From Rhizophagus clarus (taxonomy: Eukaryota > Glomeromycota > Glomeromycetes > Glomerales > Glomeraceae), in the NCBI GenBank assembly GCA_015698045.1, contig BLAL01000176.1, forward strand, positions 774,185 through 838,184: DNA of 64,000 bases. Reading direction: 5' to 3'. Both the position numbers and the translations under genes were made by a program. A model generated the notes under the pieces. It did no database searches and was not told where the DNA came from. It worked only from the letters and a program-made list of their open reading frames with translations. Position 1 is the first letter of the stretch; each line of letters starts with the position of its first letter. Below are positions 54,479 to 64,000 of the stretch, piece by piece.

Positions 54479-54889
54479 AATAGAAAAAAAATTTAAATCA
54501 TTAAATCATTGTAATAAAACAACAATATAACGATATGAACGTATCGATCACCTTTCTACAATTTGTCGAAATTCTTTTACTAATGTTGAAAGTACATTTT
54601 TCAATTGATATCGATAGTCAGAAAATGATTTATGATATCGTTCGTTAATTGACTTCGCCACGCTTTGATAAGCATCATGCCCAAAAATTTTTGTGTTATT
54701 TTATCAAATGCATGATTGGGCGGATTTCTAGTTTGCAAAAAAAGGCATTTCATTTCTTCGTCAATAAGACGATAATTATCCTAAACAGTAATAATATCAA
54801 TAATACATAATACATCAGTATTCTGTGTAATAACGATTGTTCTTAATTGGTAAGAATGTAACAACCAAAATAAGAAATGGATTTTACGT

Positions 54890-55750
54890 TGTCAGATGGT
54901 GACGAAGTCGAGGTGGTTAGTGGCAAATTTGTTGATAGCTGCTTCGTCCGAGGCATCAAGCATTTTGTTTGCCAGATGTAGTACACTTGGATGTAAGACC
55001 AAACCAATTGCAAATTTGCAATTGATTGGTCATTGCGCCAAATTGAACCGGAATTTCTTCTTCACTCTCTAGAAGTAATATTAAATGAGAATAAAATTAT
55101 ATTCATTAATTTATGTTCAGATTTTATGTTTTACCGCTTTCATCATTTTCATTTTCTTCTTGTTCTTTATCTTTCTCTCTCCTATCCCTCTCTCTTCTCT
55201 CTTTCTCTCTTCTCTCTTTCTCTCTTCTCTCTTTCTCTCTTCTTTCTTTCTCTCTTCTCTCTTTATCTCTCCTCTCCATCTCTTTCTTCTCATTTTCTCT
55301 TCTTTCTTTTTCAATATTTCTTTCTTCTTGCTCTGGAAGCATATCTTCATTATAACGAAGTAAATTTAGTTTTAAATAAATTCGCAGAAATATCATTTCA
55401 ATTGAATAATAAAACAATTATTATAACGTATTTACCCAAAATAATTCTTTCAATATCATCATCTTGTCTATTATTACCTTCTCCAATATCTACATCTTGT
55501 CCATGTAAATTATCTTGTTCATGTTCACTTCCTTCCTCTCTCTTTTCATCTCTTTCCTTATTATAATCACGTGAAGAGTTGGCAACATATGTACGAATAG
55601 TTTTTGTAGTCTTTGCAGCTTTTGTTGCCTTGTCTTTTAGGTATCATTATAATAGTATTAGGCACAATTACTATATAAATTTTAAATCAAAAATATAATA
55701 TTATTACCTTTTTCTGTTACTCCTCTGCGTTTAGTCCATGATAAACAAAC
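54890..55750 (-). pseudogene. Uncharacterised coiled-coil/acidic gene remnant
   Basis: Minus-strand exon-like pieces: 55730-55750 (TKRRGVTEK, donor gtaata), 55430-55635 (KATKAAKTTKTIRTYVANSS then acidic DNLHGQDVDIGEG, donor gtaaat), 55117-55350 (RREKERREK repeats) and about 54895-55070 (SEEEIPVQFGAMTNQLQ and, in another frame, ANKMLDASDEAAINKF). Frames fit at some junctions only. No domain is recognised. It could be the 5' part of the same locus as 54168-54478. Confidence 0.35.
55185..55290 (-). repeat. 15-bp coding microsatellite (ERREK)
   Basis: About seven copies of ctctttctctcttct on the plus strand, encoding ERREK on the minus strand. A simple expansion inside a charged coiled-coil segment. 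Confidence 0.85.
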
Positions 55751-56239
55751 AAGATGGTACTTATCGGTATTGTGCTAGTAGCAACGTAAAGAAATAGGTG
55801 ATTTGTCACGTAAAGAAATAGGTGATTCCTAACGAAATGAATACAGCATCATCTTTATTTATTTATAGAGATTTCTCCTAATATTAAGAAAAAATTACAT
55901 CGTGACCGCAGCACATAAAAGGAAATTGGGTTAGCATTCTCGAAAAAAACGTTCATGGTTACATTAAATCTTGGATAGTTGATCGGAAGAATTTGTTAAT
56001 GGTTACATCGATTCTTTATGACGAAAATTTTGGGAAAATTTGACGTCTTAACGGTTACATGTAAAGAAATTATATATGAGTATCGTAACTGTAGGACATA
56101 AACGGAAATTTGGCCAATAAAATTTTCAAATTATTGGAATAATTGATCGGGAAATCCTTAATGGGTATATTAGCTCTTTGTCCACAGAACATTAATGGTA
56201 ATTTCAAGCAATATTAACGGTTACAAGTAAAAGAAACTT

Positions 56240-58020
56240 TATATGAATATCGTGATCGCAGGACATAAACGGATTTTCGGGATAATTGATCAGGAGAAAA
56301 ATTTGTTAATGGTTACATAATCAGGGTTGAAGAATTATACTGTACGTACTATATTATGCTGTCCTAATACTTAAATAGAGTACATTTTTTTCATATGTTA
56401 ATATATTATATATTTATTTTAATAATTAGGATTGTTCTTTTAATCTAATCTAAATAGAAAAATATTATATTAATATTTAACAGTGCATATTAATGCAATG
56501 TTTACAGTACATTGATGAAATTTTGGGCAATGGAAAAATTGCGGTTACATGTAAGGTAATCACAGGACATAAATAGAAATTTAGATCAAAAAATTGGTCG
56601 GAAAAATTTTGTCAACAGTTCTGTTGATTCTTTATCTGCAAAAGATCTTTATTTGCAGCACATTGGTGGAATCTAGGGTAATGATCTGAAAAATTTGACA
56701 TGAATATCGTGGTCGCAATAAATAATAGAAATTTAGATCAATAATTGATCGGAAAAAATTATTAATGGTTACATTGATTTTTTATCTGCAGCGCATTGAT
56801 AGAATTCAGGGGTAATCTGAAAAATTTGACATGAATATCGTGATCGCAAGACATAAACGGATTTTCGGGATAATTGATCAGGAGAAAAAAATTTGTTAAT
56901 GTTTACATAATCAGAGTTGAAGAATTATACTGTACGTACTATATTACTATGCTGTCCTAATATTTAAATAGAGTACATTTTTCATATGTTTTAATATATT
57001 ATATATTTATTTTAATAATTAGGATTGATAATAAATTATTAACTATTCTTTTAATCTTAATAGAAAAAATATTATATTAAATATTTAACAGTACAATATT
57101 AGTGCAATGTATACAGTAAATTGATGAAATTTTGGGAAATGGAAAAATTGCGGTTACATGTAAGGTGATCGCAGGACATGAACAGAAATTTAGATCAACA
57201 AATTGATCAGAAAAAAATTTTGTCAACAGTTCTGTTGATTCTTTATCTGCAAAAGATCTTTATCTGCAGCACATTTGTGGAATCTAGGGTAATGATCTGA
57301 AAAATTTGGCATGAATATCGTGGTCGCAATAAATAAATAGAAATTTAGATCAATAATTGACCAGAAAAAAATTGTTAATGATTACATTGATTTTTTATCT
57401 GCAGCGCATTGATAGAATTCAGGGGTAATCTGAAAAATTTGACGTGAATATCGTGATCGCAAGACATAAACGGATTTTCGGGATAATTGATCAGGAGAAA
57501 ATTTGTTAATGGTTACATAATCAGGGTTGAAGAATTATACTGTACGTACTATATTATGCTGTCCTAATACTTAAATAGAGTACATTTTTTCCATAAATTT
57601 AATATATTATATATTATTTTAATAATTAGGATTGATAATAAATTATTAACTATTCTTTTAATCTTAATAGAAAAAATATTATATTAAATATTTAACAGTG
57701 CAATATTAGTGCAATGTAAAGTAAATTGATGAAATTTTGGGAAATGGAAAAATTGCGGTTACATGTAAGGTGATCGCAGGACATGAACAGAAATTTAGAT
57801 CAAAAAATTGATCGGAAAAAAATTTTGTCAACAGTTCTGTTGATTCTTTATCTGCAAAGATCTTTATCTGCAGCACATTGGTGGAATCTAGGGTAATGAT
57901 CTGAAAAATTTGACATGAATATCGTGGTCACGATAAATAAATGGAAATTTAGATCAATAATTGATCAGGAAAAAAAATTGTTAATGGTTACATTGATTTT
58001 TATCTGCAGCGCATTGACAG
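56240..58020 (+). repeat. Tandem ~0.6-kb repeat, about 2.9 copies
   Basis: Units begin near 56272, 56866 and 57480 with gggataattgatcaggag and share agaattatactgtacgtact and the following AT-rich block. About 90-95 percent similar to each other. Inside the element at 55899-59697. Confidence 0.85.
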
Positions 58021-58407
58021 AATTTGTTACATTAGTTCTCTATCTCAGAATTATGTAATGAAGTTTTAAAAAAACTTTTCAAGTTGTTGACCCAAATTTC
58101 CTTTTATATAGTGCAGTCATGATATCACAGTCGTAATATTATAAAAAAATTTACTTTGTGCTTTTTTCCCAAAGAATTCAATTGATATTTTTTTTAAAGT
58201 TTGACTGTCCATATCTTATCAGTTACATATAAAAATACCACATCTCAGATCAGAGTTTTTAGATTTCTAATAAAAAAAAGATAGAAAGAAAATGTCCTCT
58301 CCCAAACCCTAGTAGAGAAGAAACAGGTATAAAAAAAAAATACCTGGTATATTAATTCATTAAATAACGTATGATAATATTCAAATAGTTTCTTTCATAT
58401 ATAGATA

Positions 58408-58553
58408 ATATGATATTGATCTTGCTAGACGATCTAATAAAAGAACAAACCGATCGAACGATCTTCTCCAGACCAACATTAAAAAGAAACGGAAACGTCC
58501 GTCTCGTAACAACCGAGCGAAGACCATGGGAGACTGGGCTCAGATGGTGAAAA
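58408..58553 (+). other. Exon-like core inside the inverted-repeat element
   Basis: Sequence of much higher GC than its surroundings, with an acceptor-like tatatatag before and a donor-like gtatga after. In one frame it reads ARRSNKRTNRSNDLLQ then KKKRKRPSRNNRAKTMGDWA, very basic. It may be a captured host exon. The frame choice is uncertain. Confidence 0.35.
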
Positions 58554-59879
58554 AAGTATGATCATTTGATTCTTTAATATTTTTGTGATAATTTGAAATA
58601 TTTAACACTTTAAAATTATTTGTTAGAATTGATATTGCCATTATATGAAATTAATATCTCATTAATATTATATCCACCTTCTTTTCAATTTATTTCAATA
58701 AAAAATAAATCTTATGTAATTTTATAATTGTATATATCCGTAAAGCTCACAACTAGTGATTTTATCATAATAATTGATTGTAATAATTTAAAATCATAAA
58801 AATCAAAATTTCATATAAAACTGGAACACGAATTGCTAACAATTTTTTTCTGATCATTTGTCTTGTCTAAATGTGCTACGATCACGATATTCTTAAAATG
58901 TAATGTCAATTTTTCAGAAAAGCTTTGTTAACCAATTTCCGTTATGTCCAGCAGCCTATATAAATTTCTTTTACATGTAATCGTCAAAACATCAATCCTA
59001 AATTCAAGAGCTTGTTAACCCAAATTCTATAGTTACGATGTTGTTCATTATATAATTCATTAGTTAATGTAACTAACTATTAATGAATTTATTTTTTCCG
59101 ATCAATTTATTCCCAAAAATTCGATTGATCTAAATTTCCGCTTATGTCCTGCGGTCACAATATTCATATAAATTCCTTTACATATAACCGTTAAAGAAGT
59201 CAACTCTTCAGATCATTGCCTCAAAACTTCGTTAATGCATTGTAAGTAAAGAACCAATGTAGCCATTAAGAAAATTTCTGATCAATTCAAATTTCCGTTA
59301 TGTCCCGCGGTCACAATATTCATACAAAATTTCTTTGCATGGTCAATTTCCCAAAATTTAAGAAATAGTAATCTAAATTTCCGTTTATGTTCTGCAGTCA
59401 CGCACGATATTCATACAAAATTTCTTTGCATGTAACTGTTGTTAACACGTCAATTTTAGATCATTTTCCCCAAATTTCCATTAATGTACTGTGATCCCAA
59501 GAACTAATGTAACCATTGACCAATTTTTTTTTCTCGAAATTTCAATATAAATTCTGTTTATTAAATTTCCGTTTATGTCCTGCGGTCACGATTTCATACA
59601 AATTTCTTTACATGTAACCAGATCATTACCCAAAATTTCCGTTAATTGAAATAATTTGTTAACCCAAAATTTCCGTTTATGTGCTGCGGTCGCGGATACT
59701 ATGATTTCCAATTTAAAAATATTATAAAAGCAGTTAATGAATTAAATACACAAACGCGCATGGGACATTTTTTTTAAATTTACTCCATTTTATTATTCCT
59801 TATTATAATTATTATCATAGCCATGTTACGAAATAAACCTCGAAAACGTGAATATTGCTACATTACCTTTTCGTATCCG

Positions 59880-62800
59880 TAATAATTTTAGAAGGTTGCC
59901 CAACAGATTTTTATTATCGGATAATGATGACAATGAAAAAATGGTACAAAAGATTTTGAAGATGATAATATTAGCAGCGAAGAGTATAATGAATATGGCA
60001 ACGGAGATGATGATTTAGAACAACGAAGCGATGATGATCATATAGAACAGCGAAGCGATAATGGTGATGATTTAGAACAATGAAGCGATGATGATCATAT
60101 AGAACAGCGAAGCGATAATGGTGATGATTTAGAACAACGAAGCGATGATGATCATATAGAACAGCGAAGCGATAATGGTGATGATTTAGAACAACGAAGC
60201 AATAATGATCATTTAGAACAACAAGCGGATAATGATTATTTAGAACAACGAAACGATATGATGGATGATTTAGAACAACGAAGCAATAATGAAGAAGGTG
60301 ATCCAACATGATTTCAACATTATCAGAGAATGAAACAGAAAGCGATTATATAATGTTCTTAGAAAGTGATGAAGAATATGAAATAATGTCGTCAGATAAT
60401 GAAGAAGACATGATTCTGATATCTCAGAATAAAAGCTAATTCGTTGATGAAGCATTGGCTAAAGATAAGTTACCATGCTTATGATAGTGATTTTGCCTCC
60501 ATATTTTCAAAATTTAACTACTGCTGCCTTATTTGTTGATTTATAAGCATAATATTTCAACAAATGCATATGAAGATCTTGTTGACATTATCATGAGACC
60601 AGAATTTAATAGAGATCATATTGTAAAGAATATTCGGAGATTTCGAGCATGGAGGGAGCGTCTTCCTCTTCCCTCAATATCAGCAAAATCTATCTCAATT
60701 TCATCAAAAAAAACACCATCAACTTTAAAGGATTCAAAGATGGCATATCAACTTTCAATAAGTGATATCATTTGGAATGTTCTTAACAACCCATCACTAT
60801 TAAAGGAAATGTATTTTGGTGCTGGTGTCGATTCAAAAACAAAATCCGAAGTACTGGCATGGTACCTTATGGGCAGAGTCACCTCTTTTCGGTCAAGAAC
60901 AATTAATGATATCAGGGGGTAATTATTTATTAATGCAAGCTGATGGTAGAGAGGCGAAGCAATAAAGTACAAGAGACTAACACTTTTTCATATGTATATA
61001 ATAGAGATATACCAATGCGGCGATTTTGTTTACTATTACGACAATGAGCGAAAACTTGGCAGATTGAGAGCGATATTATTAAATGAAGAGAACCAACAGT
61101 ATCGGCTGAGAATCCAAAAAGTTCTAGATTATAGTGACTTGCCTGGAACTTTTAAGGGAGAATTAAGACAAAATCGCTCTCTTTCTGGAGAAGTTTGGTT
61201 ACAAGATGAACCATTCTTGACAATAACAACATCACAAATTTCAGAAAAGGTTGCTTGCAGATACACTACGAATTACCGAAATACTTTATAAACATCATAC
61301 ACACTGGCGCATTCGTGATGCAACGTTCTCTTATCAACATCCTTCAGAATATATTTCCATAAGGCAGCCACCATCTCCAACAATTCCGGTTTATAAGCTG
61401 TTTTTGGACATATACTACGATGATTTGGAACATTTAGGAATGTTTATCATTCGTTAGGAGGTGTTTATGTGCAGTTTGGAAATATGCCTGCCTGTCAAAG
61501 AAAGTTGCTCAAAAAATCACTTTGTTCTCAGGTTTGTTCCTTTCGGTGGTAATTTCAATGAATTCATGTTGCCATTTTATTTCTGAAATGAAAGAATTCA
61601 AAAGGGAAAATTAATGGAAGTGAATGGCCAAGATGCTTGGGTGATAGCGGTTTAGGTGTCGTAACTGCTGATTTACCACAAGGGAATGACATGTGTGGGT
61701 TTTACGACATAATGCCAATCAAGGTTGCCGCACTTGTACAGCCTCTCGGAGTAATCACTTAACCAACGTTCTTCTCAGGATGTACCAGCAACATCAAGAT
61801 ATGCATCACATCACTGAACGAGTCGAATTTAAGAGATATTTTAACGAACCTGGCTACCACAAGGGCAAAGGACGAACTTTGTAGCTGAGTTTGGACTCAA
61901 GAACAAGGCCTAGCATTTTGATAGGCTGCTAAGAGAAAGGCATCTACAGACACCTCAAGATGTATATCATGCAACTGCTGGGAATTGGACGACTCTTAAA
62001 TTAACGTATGATCTTTGAATTTAATTAACTTTAGCTAGATATGTAACGAACAAAATCTTTTAATAAAGCTTTTTGATTTCCACAGGTGCGAATTATTTTC
62101 ACAAAAAGGAGAGGACGAGTTTATCAAAGCCTGGAAGAACTTTGAGAAACCAAAAAAAATGGTCTCGTTTGCCAAATCCAATTAGTCACAATGCTAGTTT
62201 CATGATGTCTGACTATCTTAGGCTCGCTATGATAATGCCTTTTATACTTAATAGTTTTTTAGAAACATCAAGCTTAAAGGAAAATGAATCCAGAAGCATT
62301 CTGCGACGAATTCAAGAATCACGCATTAACATGGCGAAAAATGTAATAATTGCTTGTTGGGTATATGTAGCAAAAACAATGAGGATGTTTTTGAAAGCAA
62401 GTTTACATTAGATTCGTATGACGAATTACAAAAATGCCTTGAAGAAGAAATGAAAATTCTTCCAAAGGTACAATTATTCATAATTCTTATATAATTTTTA
62501 TTTTTATTTATCAATATATAAAATATTATTTAATAATGTGGCTTTAGGTTTTCCCTGAATTGCTAATTTCCAAAACCTGCATATCAATATCCACTTGCTG
62601 GTGCATGCAAGGACTTATGGTACTCTTATAAACACTCAAGTTGGTATCAAAGAGATGGTGCATCAGATCTTTAAAGCAATGGTACCACGAACAAATTGCA
62701 AGAATGTCGAGCTAGACTTGTTAAAGCGGTATACTACGCTCTTTGCAATTCGTCATTTAGTAGATGGAGGCGCAGATCAAAGATTATCACAACCTTGTAG

Positions 62801-63470
62801 AGGTTTCGCTACTATGTCCTCAAATTTTAGAATTTATTGACTAATTGGTATATTACTGAAGACAAGGTATCAAATGAACAAGAACCGGAAGAAATGAAGA
62901 AGGTTTGTATTACAATTTTATAATAATATATTTCCGCAATTATTAACGTAATTTTATTTATATAGCGATTTCATCTCCAGTGGATTTTATTACAAATATT
63001 ATCTTAAAGAGGAGCTTGCCCTGTCAGGATCGTGAAAATATCATGAAAAATTTGCCAAATTTCAAATCTGAGCTGCTTCTTTCATTTATGGACATTGGAC
63101 AAAAGTCAGCTCTTATATATTCTCAAATGGCTGGTATGAATTGGCGACATACACTATGGAAGAAAGCGATGGCGTCTTTTCCAAAGTACATCTTCATATT
63201 GGTGACGTCGTAACAATACACGAGGAAGACAGTGGTGAATGTTATGCGATTATAAAAGGAATCTTCAAATACAAAGGCAATGAATATTATGCCTTTATTA
63301 CAATTGATTGGTTTGACAATATTAACAGAATTCACAACGTATTGAAATGTCCTCTTTTTCGCATTCAGACAAGCCAAGACATTCGCTGGAGAAAATCTTC
63401 CCGATATCAATAATTGACCACGTACAGAAAGTTCACTTTGTCTATGATACGAAAATTGATTTGTGGATAA
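59880..63470 (+). pseudogene. Decayed CMC/Plavaka-type transposase gene with BAH-like segments
   Basis: Readable pieces in order: an acidic tandem repeat (59960-60300); 60533-60922 with KNIRRFRAWRERLPL, KKTPSTLKDSKMAYQLSISD and EMYFGAGVDSKTKSEV; 60992-61291, a BAH-like segment (YQCGDFVYYYDNERKLGRLR...GEVWLQDEP); 61450-61880 with GGVYVQFGNMPACQRKL, VTADLPQGNDM and QGCRTCTASRSNHL; 62073-62411 with NASFMMSDYLRLAMIMPFIL; and 63141-63413 plus a short tail, a second BAH-like segment. Many stops, slips and two or three introns. The order matches large CMC-type transposases of this fungal group. TIRs were not identified. Confidence 0.65.
59985..60300 (+). repeat. Acidic 27-30-bp coding repeat
   Basis: Ten or so copies of gatgatttagaacaacgaag-type units encode DDLEQRSDN. 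It lies at the N-terminal acidic region of the CMC-type remnant. Paired 57-bp higher-order units are visible at 60045-60190. Confidence 0.85.
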
Positions 63471-63719
63471 AAAATAATTATTATTTTACGGCTATATAGC
63501 TTTATTAGTAATATTATGTTAATAATTTACAATATAAATATAAGTTTATACTACGTTTACTCATTAAATTCATTATTGTTTTAACAATATCAAAATGATA
63601 CAGTATCTTTTTTTTTAAATAAATGCAACAATATCGTTTTGATATCGTTATGGTATCGTGACCGGTCCATTACTTATCACGTGATAACGTGACTTTGTAT
63701 TGATTATCCAATCAAAATC
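63471..63719. repeat. AT-rich spacer with dispersed gatatcgt motif
   Basis: 63600-63665 contains ttttgatatcgttatggtat and tcgtgacc, similar to the repeats at 43230-43680. Confidence 0.4.
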
Positions 63720-63914
63720 ATGTTTGTTGTTTTTAAAACATTCGCACGACGGTTATTTCTACTCCATTCTCTACATTTTACTGTAATAACTTACATTTTA
63801 ATATTGTCAGTCTATTTAAAATATTTCTTAATAATATTAACAATCATATACGCGTCTATTTTTTATTCCGGCGTTAATCTCAACATTGAAAAAATAGTTT
63901 ATTCGACACCTTGA
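63720..63914 (+). CDS. Possible small membrane protein or first exon, 64 aa
   Basis: Very hydrophobic (VITYILILSVYLKYFLIILT) with at least one likely transmembrane helix after a short basic head (FKTFARRLF). A donor-like gtacga lies just past the stop. It could be a small secreted or membrane protein, the first exon of a gene running off the window, or chance in AT-rich DNA. Confidence 0.25.
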   Translation: MFVVFKTFARRLFLLHSLHFTVITYILILSVYLKYFLIILTIIYASIFYSGVNLNIEKIVYSTP

Positions 63915-64000
63915 CAGGTACGAAACAAAAAAGTTATTTATAATAATATTAATTGTTTTACAAATTTTAGCTCTCGCTGTGCAAATATTGTTTAGAAATA

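Larger units (their letters stand above)
55899..59697. mobile_element. 3.8-kb inverted-repeat element with internal 0.6-kb tandem repeats
   Basis: The left end reads atcgtgaccgcagcacataa and the right end is its inverted partner (tgtgctgcggtcgcggat). Both arms are built from the same phrases, direct on the left (ggttacatgtaa, gcaggacataaacggaaatt) and inverted on the right (aatttccgtttatgtcctgc, 58900-59690). Between them lies a tandem repeat and a short exon-like core. No transposase and no clean target duplication found, so the superfamily is unknown. Confidence 0.6.

Noticed and set aside
54202-54480. 92-aa plus-strand frame
   Set aside because: Opposite strand of the minus exon 54478-54168, which has an acceptor-like border and a more protein-like composition. 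Still uncertain.
55033-55566. Plus-strand frame rich in Ser/Leu/Phe over the ctctttctctcttct repeat
   Set aside because: Antisense of the ERREK-type coding microsatellite, with no independent support.
1-64000. tRNA, rRNA and riboswitch genes
   Set aside because: I looked for cloverleaf-like and conserved rRNA stretches by eye and found none. A covariance-model search would be decisive.

Overview
The window looks like nuclear DNA of an arbuscular mycorrhizal fungus of the Rhizophagus type. This is inferred from four things: extreme AT richness, short GT-AG introns in fungal-type genes, dense decayed DNA transposons of the Plavaka/CMC, pogo and hAT-like kinds, and a Polinton/Maverick-like element. 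No ribosomal RNA or tRNA gene was recognised.

Region 1 (1-16650) is one virus-like element nested in another. The inner element (A, 618-14536) has about 0.5-kb terminal inverted repeats that are nearly identical, and it carries a protein-primed-type family B DNA polymerase, an SF3 helicase, an A32/FtsK-type packaging ATPase and a DDE integrase with a chromodomain. Unusually, it also carries a Gag-like protein followed by a retropepsin-like protease, and no reverse transcriptase was seen. It sits inside the integrase gene of a related element (B, 1-617 and 14537-16650), flanked by a 5-bp duplication. Both are treated as fossils: A looks young with roughly half a dozen breaks, and B is truncated by the window edge and split by A.

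Region 2 (16650-36500) is repeat-rich. It holds an array of exon-like mini-units (16723-17572), a six-exon host-like gene on the minus strand (21395-18135) with a 1.5-kb hAT-like insertion in an intron, a decayed Plavaka-type transposon (21618-24764), a LINE 3' fragment with a 16-bp duplication, an unclassified transposase remnant, and a satellite (about 31660-35700) broken by a 2.27-kb element with 9-bp target duplications whose core is a second mini-unit array. A RecQ C-terminal remnant closes the region.

Region 3 (37000-50400) is the most gene-like part. It has an intact three-exon SAM methyltransferase with a GC-AG intron, an acidic-repeat gene remnant, a pogo-type transposon (40592-42860) with clear ends, a Gln/Pro-rich gene and its truncated duplicate, a Cdc20/Cdh1-type WD40 remnant, and a small Gag-like locus with two zinc knuckles.

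Region 4 (50400-64000) has a Tc1/IS630 transposase C-terminus next to a 2.88-kb hAT-like element with perfect 8-bp target duplications (51051-53931), an uncharacterised minus-strand locus (54168-55750), a 3.8-kb inverted-repeat element with internal 0.6-kb repeats (about 55899-59697), and a second, BAH-like-domain-bearing CMC/Plavaka-type remnant (59880-63470).

The two most unusual signals are the Gag-protease module inside a DNA-polymerase element, and a roughly 40-nt exon-like unit with splice-site-like borders repeated in three separate arrays inside different repeat contexts.
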